Below the pieces are notes generated by a model. It ran no database searches. It saw nothing but the letters and a program-made list of their open reading frames with translations, and had not been told where the DNA came from. The position numbers and the translations under genes are program-made. Positions 36,096 to 45,141 of a DNA stretch of 64,000 nt are shown one piece after another; the first letter of the stretch is position 1; every line of letters starts with the position of its first letter. The DNA comes from Verrucomicrobiota bacterium (GTDB lineage: Bacteria > Verrucomicrobiota > Verrucomicrobiia > Opitutales > Opitutaceae): contig JACRKC010000058.1 of NCBI GenBank assembly GCA_016235555.1, positions 28,763 through 92,762 of the forward strand, given 5' to 3'.

Positions 36096-39000
36096 ATGAG
36101 CCAAATCCCCACGCCCCAGACCACCTTCCTCCCCGTCGACCCCACGCTCGAAACCCGCATCCGCACCATCGGCGAAAAACTCTTCGCCGCGATGGATGCC
36201 CATCCCGCGCCCGGCATCTTCTCCAAGAAAGGCGCCTACGCCCGCGTGATGGACTGGGCGATGAAGGATCCGGCGTTCAAGGCCCAGCTCTTCCGCTTCG
36301 TCGACGTGCTGCCCACGCTGAAATCGTCCGCCGAGATCGTCCGCCATCTCCAGGAATACCTCGGCGACAAGGCCGTGGAACTGAACCCCGCGATGAAGGC
36401 CGGCCTCGCCGCCTCGTCGTTCGCCCCCGCGCTCGTCGCCGGCCCGGTCAAGGCCAACGTCGTCTCGATGGCCGCGCAGTTCGTCGCGGGCGAGACGCCG
36501 GACGACTTGGTGAAACAGCTCCGCAAAAACACGAAGCTCGGCCTCGCCACCACCATCGATCTCCTCGGCGAGACCGTCGTGAGCGAAGCCGAGGCGGACG
36601 TCTTTCTGCAGCGCAACCTCGACGTGCTCGACACGATCGCCGCCGCGCTCGCGCAGGAGCCCCAGCCCGGCTTCAGCGACCTCGGCCCCGCCGGCCAGCT
36701 GCCGCGCCTCAACCTCTCCGTCAAAATCTCCGCGCTCACCCCCGACGTCCACCCCGCCGATCCGGAAAACTCCATCGCCGCGCTCAAGCAACGCCTCCGC
36801 CCGATTCTGCGCCGCGCGGCGGAAGTCGGTGCGTTCGTGAACTTCGACATGGAGAGCTACAAGCTGAAGGATCTCACCCTCGCGCTCTTCAAATCGATCC
36901 TCGAGGAGCCCGAGTTTGCGTCCGGTTCTCAACTTTCAGCTCTCAACTCCCAACTCCGAGCGCCGCAGGTGACGATCGGCATCGCGCTCCAAGCTTACCT
37001 GCGCGATTGCGAGCGCGACCTCCGCGATCTGCTCGCGTGGGCGCGTGCGCACCAGCGCCCGCTCGGCATCCGCCTCGTCAAGGGCGCCTATTGGGACTCC
37101 GAAACCATCCTCGCCCAGCAGCGCGAGTGGCCGAGCCCCGTGTGGTCCAAAAAACCGGAGAGCGACGCCAACTTCGAAAAACTCTCGCTGCTCCTGCTCC
37201 AGAACATCGACCTCGTCACGCCCGCATTCGCCTCGCACAACGTCCGCTCCTGCGCGCATGTCATCGCGCAGGCCGACCGCCTGAAGATCGATCCGCGCGC
37301 CTACGAATTCCAGGCGCTCTACGGCATGGCCGACGAACTCAAGGCCGCGCTCCTCGCGAGCGGCCACCGCGTGCGCGAGTATTGCGCGATCGGCGAGTTG
37401 CTCCCCGGCATGGCCTACCTCGTCCGCCGTCTGCTGGAAAACACGAGCAACGAAGGCTTCCTGCGGCAGAAGAACCTCGGTGAGGCGTCGAAGGACCAGT
37501 TGTTGAAAAGTCCGGTCGCATTGCTTGAGGTGGGGACGGCTGTCCCCAGCCGTCCTGAGCTCCAAGCCGCGAATCGGCCTGCAACCGAAGCCGGCTCGGA
37601 GAGCCGGCCCGACCCATTCCGCAACGCCCCCAACACCGATTACACCCTCGCCGCCAACCGCGAACGCCAGCGCGCCGCCCTCGAGAAATTCGCCGCCACC
37701 CAGCTCGGCAAGAAGTGGCCGTGTATCATCAATGGCAAAAAGATCACCGACCGCCCCTTCCTGCCATCCGTAAATCCTGCGCGTCCGGCGCAGGTCGTCG
37801 GTTACTGGGCGAAGGGCACGGTGCAGGATGCCGACGAAGCCGTCGCCGCCTCCGTCGCGTTTTTTCCGAAGTGGCGCGCCACGCCCGTCGACGATCGCGC
37901 CAAGATGCTCGAACGAGCCGCCGACCTCATGGAGTCGCGCCGCATGGAGATCAATTCGCTCCTCATCCTCGAGGCCGCGAAGCCGTGGGTCGAGGCCGAC
38001 GGCGACACCTCCGAGGCGATCGATTTCCTCCGGTTCTACGCCCACGAGATGCGCCGCCTGGCGCAGCCCGTCGTCACGCAGCGTGTGCCGGGCGAGAATT
38101 GCGTGCAGGTGTGGACGCCCCGCGGCGTGGGCGTCGCGGTCGCGCCGTGGAATTTCCCGCTCGCGATCCTCACCGGCCTCACGGTCGCCCCGCTCGTCGC
38201 CGGCAATTGCGTGATCATCAAGCCCGCGCGCCAGACCTCGATCATCGGCGCGTTCCTGATGGACATCCTCGTCGCGGCCGGCGTGCCCGCGGGCGCGCTG
38301 CACTATCTGCCGTGCTCGGGCGCCGACGCGGGCGCGCACCTCGTCGCTCATCCGCAGGTGGACTTCATCGCGTTCACCGGCTCGCGCGACGTGGGCTGCG
38401 GCATCTGGGCGGAAGCCGGCCAGACCCGCTCTGGTCAGCGCAACCTGAAAAAAGTCGTGTGCGAGATGGGCGGCAAGAACGCCATGATCATCGACAACGA
38501 CGCCGACCTCGATGAAGCGATCCCGGCCGCGCTCTACAGCGCGTTCGGCTTCGCCGGCCAGAAATGCTCGGCGCTCTCGCGTCTCATCGTGCTCGAGGAC
38601 GTTTACGACGATTTCGTGAAGCGCTTCCTCTCGGCGTGCCCGAGCATTCCGGTCGGCGATCCGACGCAGCCCGGCACCGTCGTGAATCCCGTCATCGACG
38701 AGGCCGCGCAGCAATCGATCCTCGGCTACATCGAGGCCGGCAAAAAAGAGGCGAAGCTCGCCTGGCAGGCCACGCTTTCGCCCGGGACGATCGCGAGCGG
38801 CGGCTACTTCGTGCCACCGGCCGTGTTCACCGGCTGCAAGGTCGACCACAAGATCGTGCGCGAGGAGATCTTCGGCCCCGTGCTGGCGATCCTGAAGGCC
38901 CGCGATCTCGACGAGGCCTTCGCCTTCGCCAACGACTGCGACTACGCGCTCACCGGCGGCTTCTTCTCCCGCAGCCCGCGCGCGATCGAGCGGGCGCGCG

Positions 39001-39197
39001 AGGAGTTCCTCGTCGGCAACCTCTACATCAATCGCGGCTGCACCGGCGCGATCGTGCAGCGGCATCCGTTCGGCGGCTTCAAGATGAGCGGTGGCGGCAC
39101 GAAGGCCGGCGGCCGCGAGTATCTCGAAAACTTTCTGTTCCCACGACTCATCGCAGAAAACGTCCTGCGCCGCGGCTTCACGCCGCCGGAGGAATAA
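36096..39197 (+). CDS. putA: Bifunctional proline dehydrogenase / L-glutamate gamma-semialdehyde dehydrogenase
   Basis: 1033 residues from the ATG at 36096. It oxidises proline to P5C with FAD and then to glutamate with NAD+. The ProDH barrel (about 60-460) has LNLSVKISALTPDVHP, NFDMESYKLKD and RLVKGAYWDSE. The aldehyde dehydrogenase domain (from about 530) has APWNFPLAI, GSRDVG, CEMGGKNAM with Glu790 and GQKCSALSR with the catalytic Cys824. No DNA-binding domain or C-terminal tail. Two regions look inserted: residues about 275-290 (heptanucleotide array) and 478-508 (hairpin repeats) in the linker. Proline may also serve as an osmolyte here. Confidence 0.95.
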   Translation: MSQIPTPQTTFLPVDPTLETRIRTIGEKLFAAMDAHPAPGIFSKKGAYARVMDWAMKDPAFKAQLFRFVDVLPTLKSSAEIVRHLQEYLGDKAVELNPAMKAGLAASSFAPALVAGPVKANVVSMAAQFVAGETPDDLVKQLRKNTKLGLATTIDLLGETVVSEAEADVFLQRNLDVLDTIAAALAQEPQPGFSDLGPAGQLPRLNLSVKISALTPDVHPADPENSIAALKQRLRPILRRAAEVGAFVNFDMESYKLKDLTLALFKSILEEPEFASGSQLSALNSQLRAPQVTIGIALQAYLRDCERDLRDLLAWARAHQRPLGIRLVKGAYWDSETILAQQREWPSPVWSKKPESDANFEKLSLLLLQNIDLVTPAFASHNVRSCAHVIAQADRLKIDPRAYEFQALYGMADELKAALLASGHRVREYCAIGELLPGMAYLVRRLLENTSNEGFLRQKNLGEASKDQLLKSPVALLEVGTAVPSRPELQAANRPATEAGSESRPDPFRNAPNTDYTLAANRERQRAALEKFAATQLGKKWPCIINGKKITDRPFLPSVNPARPAQVVGYWAKGTVQDADEAVAASVAFFPKWRATPVDDRAKMLERAADLMESRRMEINSLLILEAAKPWVEADGDTSEAIDFLRFYAHEMRRLAQPVVTQRVPGENCVQVWTPRGVGVAVAPWNFPLAILTGLTVAPLVAGNCVIIKPARQTSIIGAFLMDILVAAGVPAGALHYLPCSGADAGAHLVAHPQVDFIAFTGSRDVGCGIWAEAGQTRSGQRNLKKVVCEMGGKNAMIIDNDADLDEAIPAALYSAFGFAGQKCSALSRLIVLEDVYDDFVKRFLSACPSIPVGDPTQPGTVVNPVIDEAAQQSILGYIEAGKKEAKLAWQATLSPGTIASGGYFVPPAVFTGCKVDHKIVREEIFGPVLAILKARDLDEAFAFANDCDYALTGGFFSRSPRAIERAREEFLVGNLYINRGCTGAIVQRHPFGGFKMSGGGTKAGGREYLENFLFPRLIAENVLRRGFTPPEE
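36928..36955. repeat. Heptanucleotide array inside putA
   Basis: Units CTCAACT, TTCAGCT, CTCAACT, CCCAACT. They encode part of SGSQLSALNSQLRAP, which interrupts the ProDH domain. The units resemble the reverse complement of those before the TIR gene (50278-50309). Confidence 0.8.
37527..37617. repeat. Palindromic repeats in frame inside putA
   Basis: GGACGGCT-GTCCCC-AGCCGTCC (about 37535-37556) and GCCGGCTC-GGA-GAGCCGGC (about 37591-37609) are strong stems. They encode a Pro/Ser/Ala-rich linker of about 30 residues between the two enzyme domains. Confidence 0.75.
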
Positions 39198-39663
39198 TTT
39201 GTTGTGTTGTGGTTACAGGCGCCGGTTGGAGAAGGACTCTGCCTTTTCTGACCGGCGGCCTTCAGTCGTTTTGGGTCAGATATCGCGAAGCTTGCTTCGC
39301 CCCGGATGGGTAGCGACGAGCGCCAGCGAGTCGAAGCGCGTCGGCTCGCTGGCGCTCGCCGCTACGATACACGGTCGAAGATGGCATGGCGGGATTGGTC
39401 AAAGGCCCCGGAGCGTGCTCGGGGTCCTTTGCTCGTTTTCGATCGCCGCCGCATCGCCCGTCTCGTGACAGGCTGCGTGAAAACGTGGCGGCCTTCGTTC
39501 CGCCGCGCGAAGCGTAGCGGAAACCGTGAGGTTTTCTGGGATTTGGCCCGCGTTCGGGCGAAAAGCTCACGCTTTCCGCTACAACCGTCCCGTTCCCACC
39601 CAGTCTGTCACGAGCAACGCTGCCCCAAAAACGGAGCCCTCGTCTCGTGCCGCAGGCCCGCCC
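39198..39663. other. 466 bp intergenic region of repeats between convergent genes
   Basis: Between putA and the unknown exported protein gene. Includes a GAGCGCCAGCGAG...CTCGCTGGCGCTC palindrome around 39317-39356 and the GTAGCGGAA repeat (39513-39581). Other short palindromes such as GCGAAGCTTGCTTCGC (39287-39302) are seen. No convincing gene. Confidence 0.6.
39513..39581. repeat. Dispersed palindromic repeat (GTAGCGGAA...TTCCGCTAC family), copy 2
   Basis: Ends GTAGCGGAA and TTTCCGCTAC; inner GTGAGG and GCTCACGC as in copy 1 at 1441-1500, and a GCCCGCG-TTC-GGGC-type inner stem. Confidence 0.75.
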
Positions 39664-40431
39664 CTAAAAATCGATCGCCTTGAGCGGGCCGATCTTCACC
39701 TCGAAACGGTCGCCAAAGGGCTTCACCCGCTTGAAGTCCTCGCGCTTCACCTCGTAGTGCCGGCCGATCGGCACGAAGAAAATCGAACCGGACCCGCCGC
39801 CGCGGATCGCGGTCATCTGCGGCGCGTATTTCGCATCGACCGGCGTGAAATCGATGCTGCCTTCGCCGGACTTGATGTTGAGAATGAGTTTTTCGCGGAT
39901 CGGCGCCCGCAGTTTCACGGCCACGCTTTCGAACGCGCCGAGCGCCTTGCTCACCCGGGCCGTCACCTCGAACTTCTCCGGCGGAAAGCGGTTGTTTCCC
40001 TCTTTCTTCAACGGCACCGCGTAGGTGACAGACCGGTCGTTTTCCTCGGCGATGGTCGCGCGCTCGAGATCCATGAGTTCGCCCACCGTCTTCCGCTTCG
40101 GATCGGGACCTTCGCGTTCCTCGCGCTCGGCGCGTTCGCCGCGCTTCTCCCCCTGCCGGCGGAATTTGCGCACCTGGCTGTCGCTCGGCTCCTTGCCGTC
40201 GACTCTGATCACGCGGTATTGCTGCGCATAAGGCTGCGACGGATCGAAGCGGACCACGGTCTCCTGCTTCACGCGCCCCTTGTCATCGCGCTCGACGAGC
40301 GTCTGCGTGTAGGCCCAGCGGTCGGTGTCCTGCGCGAGCTTGGCCAGCGCGTCCTGCAAGGGACGCGGCACCTCCGCCCGCACGACACCGAGCGCGGACA
40401 GCAACAGAAAAATGGGAACGCAACGAACCAT
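39664..40431 (-). CDS. Exported protein of unknown function
   Basis: 255 residues from the ATG at 40431, which gives a short signal peptide (CVPIFLLLSALGVVRAE); a TTG 13 codons earlier is less likely. The body is charged and rich in Arg/Glu around 85-110 (RRQGEKRGERAEREEREGP), followed by a beta-rich C-terminal part with GNNRFPPEKFEVTARVSKAL, LILNIKSGEGSIDF and GGGSGSIFFVPIGRHYEV. Predicted periplasmic; no family recognised. It is convergent with putA. Confidence 0.7.
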   Translation of the reverse strand: MVRCVPIFLLLSALGVVRAEVPRPLQDALAKLAQDTDRWAYTQTLVERDDKGRVKQETVVRFDPSQPYAQQYRVIRVDGKEPSDSQVRKFRRQGEKRGERAEREEREGPDPKRKTVGELMDLERATIAEENDRSVTYAVPLKKEGNNRFPPEKFEVTARVSKALGAFESVAVKLRAPIREKLILNIKSGEGSIDFTPVDAKYAPQMTAIRGGGSGSIFFVPIGRHYEVKREDFKRVKPFGDRFEVKIGPLKAIDF

Positions 40432-40537
40432 GGTCGCTGGGACCGTGAGCGACCGGCGCTGTTTCCGCAAGCGCGGCTTGGCGCGCCCCCGGCCCCGGGG
40501 GGGTAACAGGAAGTGAGGTCAGAAAAACAGAAGCCTT

Positions 40538-40613
40538 GGTTGTAGCGGCGGTCTGCGACCGCCGAACGAGAACCCTCGGCGTATCGACGGCGGCCGCAAA
40601 CCGCCGCTACAGC
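40538..40613. repeat. Palindromic block with GGCGGTC-type hairpins
   Basis: TAGCGGCGGTC-TGC-GACCGCCG and the reverse-oriented GGCGGCCGCAAACCGCCGCTA form a long inverted pair. A related single hairpin is at 16457. Confidence 0.8.
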
Positions 40614-40646
40614 CCATCGTGCAACCCAGCCGCTCCAGGGCGGTTC

Positions 40647-40829
40647 TACTGAGTCTCGCGAAATAGGCTGACAAAGAGCTCGGTGGTTCGGGGAGCGCAC
40701 CCGTCTCGGGTGCTGGGGCCGGCGTCTCGCCGGCACCTCCGAAGTCCTCGGCGAGACGCCGAGGACAGCCCGCGGGACGCGGGCGCTCCCCGAACCACCG
40801 CGTGTCACTCAATTATTCGGGCCTCAGTA
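40647..40829 (+). mobile_element. MITE-like 183 bp element, copy 2
   Basis: Begins TACTGAGTCTCGCGAAATAG and ends CTCAGTA. It matches copy 1 at nearly every position, with differences such as GCTGACAAAGAGC for AGTGACAAAAGTT. Inner hairpins CACCC-GTCTC-GGGTG, GCCGGC-GTCTC-GCCGGC, CTCGGC-GAGAC-GCCGAG and CCCGC-GGGAC-GCGGG all have a pentanucleotide loop. Confidence 0.88.
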
Positions 40830-40875
40830 AGTTTGAGTCACAGCCGGGCTCAGCGAGCAGCCCGGTTTCTTGCCG

Positions 40876-40970
40876 TCCAGTGAGCGTGACGGAGCGGCGG
40901 TTTTCAACCGCTGGGCTTGGGCGCCTGGAATAGCGCTCCTCCGCAGTGCAGGAAAGTGAGATGCGCCCCC
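40876..40970. repeat. Dispersed repeat (GCGGCGGTTTTCAACCGC family), copy 2
   Basis: Matches 26940-27034: GGAGCGGCGGTTTTCAACCG, GGGCTTGGGCGC, CTCCGCAGTGCA and GAAAGTGAGATGCGCC in the same order and spacing. Confidence 0.85.
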
Positions 40971-40978
40971 CCCCGGCC

Positions 40979-41833
40979 TCAATACAGCGCGGCGCGCTGG
41001 CGGATGAACAGCGTATGCGCCTCCTGCGCCGCCTGGTCGACGAACTCGGCCTCGAATCCGGCCGCCGCCAGTTTTTCGGGCGACAGCGCCCAGTGCGTGG
41101 TCTCGCCGGGCAGGGCGAAGTCGAACCGCTCCACGATCGAGCCGGCGACATTCAGGAGACAGGCGAAACGGTTGTCGGTGCCGGAGCCGCGCAGCAACAG
41201 ATGCTCCTGGATCGCCTCCACCACCGCATCGTCGAAGCGCCACTCGTCGAGGATCATGGTGGTGACCTCGGGATGGCTCAGGCCGAAATTCGCGCCCTCC
41301 CACTCGACGTAGCTGCCGTAGCGCTGCGGATTGAAACACTCGTTCGCCGGCAGCCGGCCGCGCGCCACCCGGTCGAGCACCATCAGGCCGAGCGCCCGCA
41401 GCAAGCCCGCCGTGTAGGCCGTGCGCGAATCGATGTCGGTGTGGCGCGCCAGCGCCTCGCTCGCCAGCGCGTGCATCAGCAGCGATTCGCGCAGACGCTC
41501 CGCGTCGACGCAGTAGCACGCGAGTTCGCGGTCCACGAGCCGGGCCACCGTGGCCACGCCCACCAGCCGCAGGACTTCGCCGAATCCCACGCGGTTCACC
41601 GCCTCTTCGACCGAGCCGATGCGGGCCCCCATGCCGAAGACCGCGCTGTTGCTGATGCGCACCACGCGCGAGGCGAGCGCGGCATCGAGGCGGATCTGGT
41701 TGGCGACCTGATCGAGGTCGGCGTTGACGTCCTGTAGCAGTTCACAAAGTCCGCCGAGCACCTGCGGGGCGGCCGGCAGCGTGCGGGCGGACTCGACGAT
41801 TTTTTCGCGAGTAATGGGGAGGGCGACAGTCAT
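40979..41833 (-). CDS. HDOD-domain signalling protein
   Basis: 284 residues, all within one HDOD domain: LPAAPQVLGGLCELLQD at the N-terminus, LASRVVRISNSAVFGM in the core, AVNRVGFGEVLRLVG, HALASEALARHTDI and a late FGLSHPEVTTMILDEW. HDOD proteins lack the HD hydrolase residues and act as regulators that sense or transmit second messengers, often near c-di-GMP and motility systems. The partner is not visible. It stands alone on the minus strand after pckG, separated by a palindromic repeat. Confidence 0.9.
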   Translation of the reverse strand: MTVALPITREKIVESARTLPAAPQVLGGLCELLQDVNADLDQVANQIRLDAALASRVVRISNSAVFGMGARIGSVEEAVNRVGFGEVLRLVGVATVARLVDRELACYCVDAERLRESLLMHALASEALARHTDIDSRTAYTAGLLRALGLMVLDRVARGRLPANECFNPQRYGSYVEWEGANFGLSHPEVTTMILDEWRFDDAVVEAIQEHLLLRGSGTDNRFACLLNVAGSIVERFDFALPGETTHWALSPEKLAAAGFEAEFVDQAAQEAHTLFIRQRAALY

Positions 41834-41901
41834 TACCCATGCATCGGCACCAGCGCCCGGGACTAAACCCCAATTGCGGACGAAATTCCTGAGGCCGCGC
41901 C

Positions 41902-41983
41902 ATTGCAGGGCGGGGTCGCCGAACCCCGCCGTGCCACGGCCATCGTCCCAAACGCCGGGGTCCGGCGACCCCGCCCTGCATTC
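41902..41983. repeat. Dispersed repeat (GCAGGGCGGGGTCG...CGACCCCGCCCTGC family)
   Basis: GCAGGGCGGGGTCG and its inverse CGACCCCGCCCTGC form the ends, around GAACCCCGCC. It directly follows the pckG stop. A related start (GGCGGGGTCGCCG) occurs at the very end of the window (from 63942). Confidence 0.8.
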
Positions 41984-43807
41984 CTACATCCGGCAGATCA
42001 GCAGCTCGCGCTCGAAGATGAGTTCCTTCGGCAGGCGGTCGTGCAGGTCGAGGAAGAGTTCCTCCTGCCCGAGCACTTCGTTGCGCCACGCGGCGCGGTC
42101 GAAGGCCTGCAACTCCTCGAACTTCTCCCGCGGGAAGTCGCTGCCCATCCACTCGAGGTCTTCGTAGCGCGGCATCCAGCCGATCGGGGTCTCGCGACCC
42201 AGCGCGCGGCCGTGGGCGCGGTCGACGATCCACTTGAGCACGCGCATGTTTTCACCGAAGCCGGGCCAGATGAACTTGCCGTCGGCATCCTTGCGGAACC
42301 AGTTCACGTGGAAGACGCGGGGCGTCTCCGTGAGCTTTTTCTGCATCATGATCCAGTGGCGGAAGTAGTCGCCCATGTGGTAGCCGCAGAACGGCAGCAT
42401 CGCCATCGGATCGCGGCGGACCTTGCCGATCGTGCCGGCGGCGGCGGCCGTCATCTCGCTGCCCATCGTCGCGCCGATGTAGACGCCGGAGCTCCAGTTG
42501 AAGGCCTGGAACACGAGCGGCATCGTGGTCGCGCGGCGGCCGCCGAAGATGATCGCGCTGATCGGCACGCCCTCGGGCTTCTCCCAATCAGGATCGATCG
42601 TCGGGCACTGCGACGCCGGCGCGGTGAAGCGGGCGTTCGGATGCGCGGCCTTGGCGCCGGTCTGGAGCGCGATCTCGGGCGTCCACTTCTTGCCCTGCCA
42701 GTCGAGGCACTCGGCCGGTGAGTCGCTCATGCCTTCCCACCAGACGCCGCCGTCGGGCGTGAGCGCGACGTTGGTGAAGATGGTGTTCTTCGCGAGCGCG
42801 GCCATCGCGTTCGGATTCGTTTTCTTCGAGGTGCCGGGCGCGACGCCGAAGAAGCCGGCCTCGGGATTGATCGCGCGCAGGCGGCCGCTGGCGTCGGGCT
42901 TGATCCACGCGATGTCGTCGCCGACGGTCCAGATTTTCCACCCCTTCTTCTGGAACTCCACCGGCGGGATCATCATGGCGAAATTCGTCTTGCCGCAGGC
43001 GCTCGGGAACGCGGCGGCGACGTAGGTCTTCTCGCCGCTCGGGTCCTGCACGCCGAGGATGAGCATGTGCTCGGCCATCCAGCCCTCGTCGCGCGCCATG
43101 TTGGACGCGATGCGGAGCGCGAAGCACTTCTTGCCGAGCAGGGCGTTGCCGCCGTAGCCGGAGCCGTAGCTCCAGATCTCGCGGGACTCGGGGAAGTGGA
43201 CGATGTATTTCTCCTTGTTGCAGGGCCACGCCACGTCCTTCTGGCCGGGCGCGAGCGGCGCGCCGACCGAGTGCAGGCAGGGCACCACGCGCTTGTCGTC
43301 GCGATCGATCTCCGGATAAACCGGCAGACCGATGCGGGCCATGATGCGCATGTTGACGACCACGTAGGGCGAGTCGGTCAGTTGCACGCCGATCTGCGAC
43401 ATCGGGCCGCCGATCGGACCCATGCTGTAGGGCAGCACATACATCGTGCGGCCGGCCATGCAGCCGTTGAAGAGCTGGCGGAGTTTTTTCCGCATCTCGA
43501 GGGGATTGACCCAGTTGTTGGTCGGACCCGCGCCCTCTTTGGCGTGCGAGCAGATGAACGTCCGGTCCTCGACGCGCGCCACGTCGCTGGCGTCGCTGCG
43601 GGCATAGAAACACCCCGGCCAGTGTTTTTCGTTCAACTTGATGAACGTGCCGCTGGCGACCAGTTGCGCGCAGAGTTCGTCGTATTCCTCCTGGGAACCG
43701 TCGACCCAGTGGATGGCGGCCGGCTTGCAGAGCTCGACCATTTTTTCGACCCAGCGCAGCAGGTGCTGATTCTCGCTCAGGGGTTTCGAGGCGATGCGTT
43801 TCTTCAT
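41984..43807 (-). CDS. pckG: GTP-dependent phosphoenolpyruvate carboxykinase
   Basis: 607 residues, full length. Decarboxylates and phosphorylates oxaloacetate to PEP in gluconeogenesis, with GTP and Mn2+. Landmarks: [30 protein letters not shown], the P-loop [13 protein letters not shown] with reactive Cys271, a substrate-binding [13 protein letters not shown], and [16 protein letters not shown] near the end. Start at the ATG 43807. Cytosolic. It is a single-gene unit, followed by a repeat. Confidence 0.97.
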   Translation of the reverse strand: MKKRIASKPLSENQHLLRWVEKMVELCKPAAIHWVDGSQEEYDELCAQLVASGTFIKLNEKHWPGCFYARSDASDVARVEDRTFICSHAKEGAGPTNNWVNPLEMRKKLRQLFNGCMAGRTMYVLPYSMGPIGGPMSQIGVQLTDSPYVVVNMRIMARIGLPVYPEIDRDDKRVVPCLHSVGAPLAPGQKDVAWPCNKEKYIVHFPESREIWSYGSGYGGNALLGKKCFALRIASNMARDEGWMAEHMLILGVQDPSGEKTYVAAAFPSACGKTNFAMMIPPVEFQKKGWKIWTVGDDIAWIKPDASGRLRAINPEAGFFGVAPGTSKKTNPNAMAALAKNTIFTNVALTPDGGVWWEGMSDSPAECLDWQGKKWTPEIALQTGAKAAHPNARFTAPASQCPTIDPDWEKPEGVPISAIIFGGRRATTMPLVFQAFNWSSGVYIGATMGSEMTAAAAGTIGKVRRDPMAMLPFCGYHMGDYFRHWIMMQKKLTETPRVFHVNWFRKDADGKFIWPGFGENMRVLKWIVDRAHGRALGRETPIGWMPRYEDLEWMGSDFPREKFEELQAFDRAAWRNEVLGQEELFLDLHDRLPKELIFERELLICRM

Positions 43808-43959
43808 AGCCCGGCCAAGCTACCGGCGACCACAAGCGAGTAAACGGGAAAGCCCGGGCGGCCGGTGTTAATGAGTTAATTTGCTTTCAGCATTAGCCCG
43901 CGCCCGCTCCCCAGATGCGGCTCGCCTGCCCACCCGCTCCCGCCACACTGCGCCCCACC

Positions 43960-44391
43960 ATGAATCTGCGCCCCCTGATGTTCCTGGCGGTGTTGGCCGC
44001 CGCCACGCTCGCTCACGCCGCGGAGAAAGCCGCGCCCGGTCTGCCGCCCAACATGACCACGTATTTCTTCTGCCTGCTGACGAAAGGACCCAATTCCGGC
44101 GCCGGCACGCCCGAGGAGCGCCAGAAAATCCAGGCCGCGCACCTGGCCAACATCACGCGCCTGCACGGCGCGGGCAAACTGCTCGTCGCCGGCCCGTTCA
44201 TGGACAACGGCAACTGGCGCGGCCTTTTCATCTTCAAGTGCGCCACGCTGGAGGAGGCGCAGGCGCTCGCCGCGAGCGATCCCGCGGTGCAGGCCGGACG
44301 CCTCGCGGTGGAGATCCATCCGTGGCTTACCCAGCAAGGCAACATCCTCGACCCGGAGTTTCCGGTGCCGCCGGCCGCCGCGAAGCCGTGA
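43960..44391 (+). CDS. Exported YciI-like protein
   Basis: 143 residues from the ATG at 43960 with a signal peptide (RPLMFLAVLAAATLAHAA). The rest is a YciI-fold ferredoxin-like domain: MTTYFFCLLTKGPNSGAG, HLANITRLHGAGKLLVAGPF and FKCATLEEAQALAASDPAV. YciI-like proteins are usually cytoplasmic and some have dehydrochlorinase-like activity; an exported form is less common. Its stop overlaps the next start (GTGA). Confidence 0.85.
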   Translation: MNLRPLMFLAVLAAATLAHAAEKAAPGLPPNMTTYFFCLLTKGPNSGAGTPEERQKIQAAHLANITRLHGAGKLLVAGPFMDNGNWRGLFIFKCATLEEAQALAASDPAVQAGRLAVEIHPWLTQQGNILDPEFPVPPAAAKP

Positions 44392-44555
44392 ACAAGCTTT
44401 GCATCTTCGCCGGCACGACGGCCGCGGGCTACGCGTTCTGGTGGCTCGGCGGGCTGCTCGGTTTCGAGTTCTTCGGCTGCTTCCTGCTGAGCGGCGTCGG
44501 CAGCGTGATTGGCGTGTGGGCGGGCTGGAAGGTCGCGCAGAAACTGGGCGGCTGA
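44388..44555 (+). CDS. Small membrane protein of 55 residues
   Basis: Starts with GTG at 44388, overlapping the YciI-like stop by 4 bp, and ends at 44555. It has two hydrophobic segments (FAGTTAAGYAFWWLGGLLGF and FFGCFLLSGVGSVIGVW) and a Lys-containing tail (WKVAQKLGG). The layout with glycine-rich hairpin helices is typical of small inner-membrane proteins. Function unknown; the coupled start suggests co-expression with the exported YciI protein. Confidence 0.75.
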   Translation: MNKLCIFAGTTAAGYAFWWLGGLLGFEFFGCFLLSGVGSVIGVWAGWKVAQKLGG

Positions 44556-44607
44556 ACGGCGCGGCGGGGGCTTGAACATTTTCGGCGTGTGCGCGACGTT
44601 GCCGCCC

Positions 44608-45138
44608 GTGAGCGCGCCCCCGCCCGATCCGGACACCTGGTTTGAGGCCGAACTGCGCCCGCACGAACCGATGCTGCGCGCGTGGCTCGCCAGCCGCTTT
44701 CCGCACCTCACGGAGATCGACGACATCCTGCAGGAGGCCTACGCGCTCGTGCTCGCCGCCCGCCGCCGCGGCACGGCGATGCGCTCCCCCAAGGCGTTTC
44801 TCTTCGCCACCGCGCGCCACCGCGCGATCGACTTCGTGCGCGCGCGGGCCGCGCGGCCCGCCGAGTCTTTAGCGGAAATCGACTCGCTGCACGTCTTGGA
44901 CGACGCCGACGGCATCCCCGAATCCATCGCCCGCCACCAGGAACTCGAACTCTTGACCCAAGCCATCCAATCCCTGCCCGACCGCTGCCGCCAGGTGCTC
45001 ACGCTCCGCCGGCTCTACGGTCTTCCGCAGAAGGAAATCGCCGCACGCCTCGGCATCACGGAACACACCGTCGAGGCGCAGGTGACGATCGGCGTGCGCA
45101 AATGCACGGAGTTCCTCGCCCGCTACTGGGAGAAATAG
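44608..45138 (+). CDS. FecI-type ECF sigma factor
   Basis: 176 residues from the GTG at 44608; TTG and GTG codons upstream at 44572 and 44587 are possible. Region 2: LASRFPHLTEIDDILQEAY and KAFLFATARHRAIDFVRARA. Region 4: QSLPDRCRQVLTLRRLYGLP, QKEIAARLGITEHTVEAQV, a helix-turn-helix. The next two genes encode a FecR-like regulator and an STN-bearing receptor, so the sigma factor probably answers to ligand binding at the cell surface. Confidence 0.92.
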   Translation: MSAPPPDPDTWFEAELRPHEPMLRAWLASRFPHLTEIDDILQEAYALVLAARRRGTAMRSPKAFLFATARHRAIDFVRARAARPAESLAEIDSLHVLDDADGIPESIARHQELELLTQAIQSLPDRCRQVLTLRRLYGLPQKEIAARLGITEHTVEAQVTIGVRKCTEFLARYWEK

Positions 45139-45141
45139 CGC

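Larger units (their letters stand above)
40432..40978. other. 547 bp repeat-filled intergenic region
   Basis: Three repeats in a row: GGCGGTC-type hairpins (40538-40613), MITE-like copy 2 (40647-40829) and the GGCGGTTTTCAACCGC block (40876-40970). No gene is visible. A C-run at 40965-40976 precedes the HDOD stop. Confidence 0.7.
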
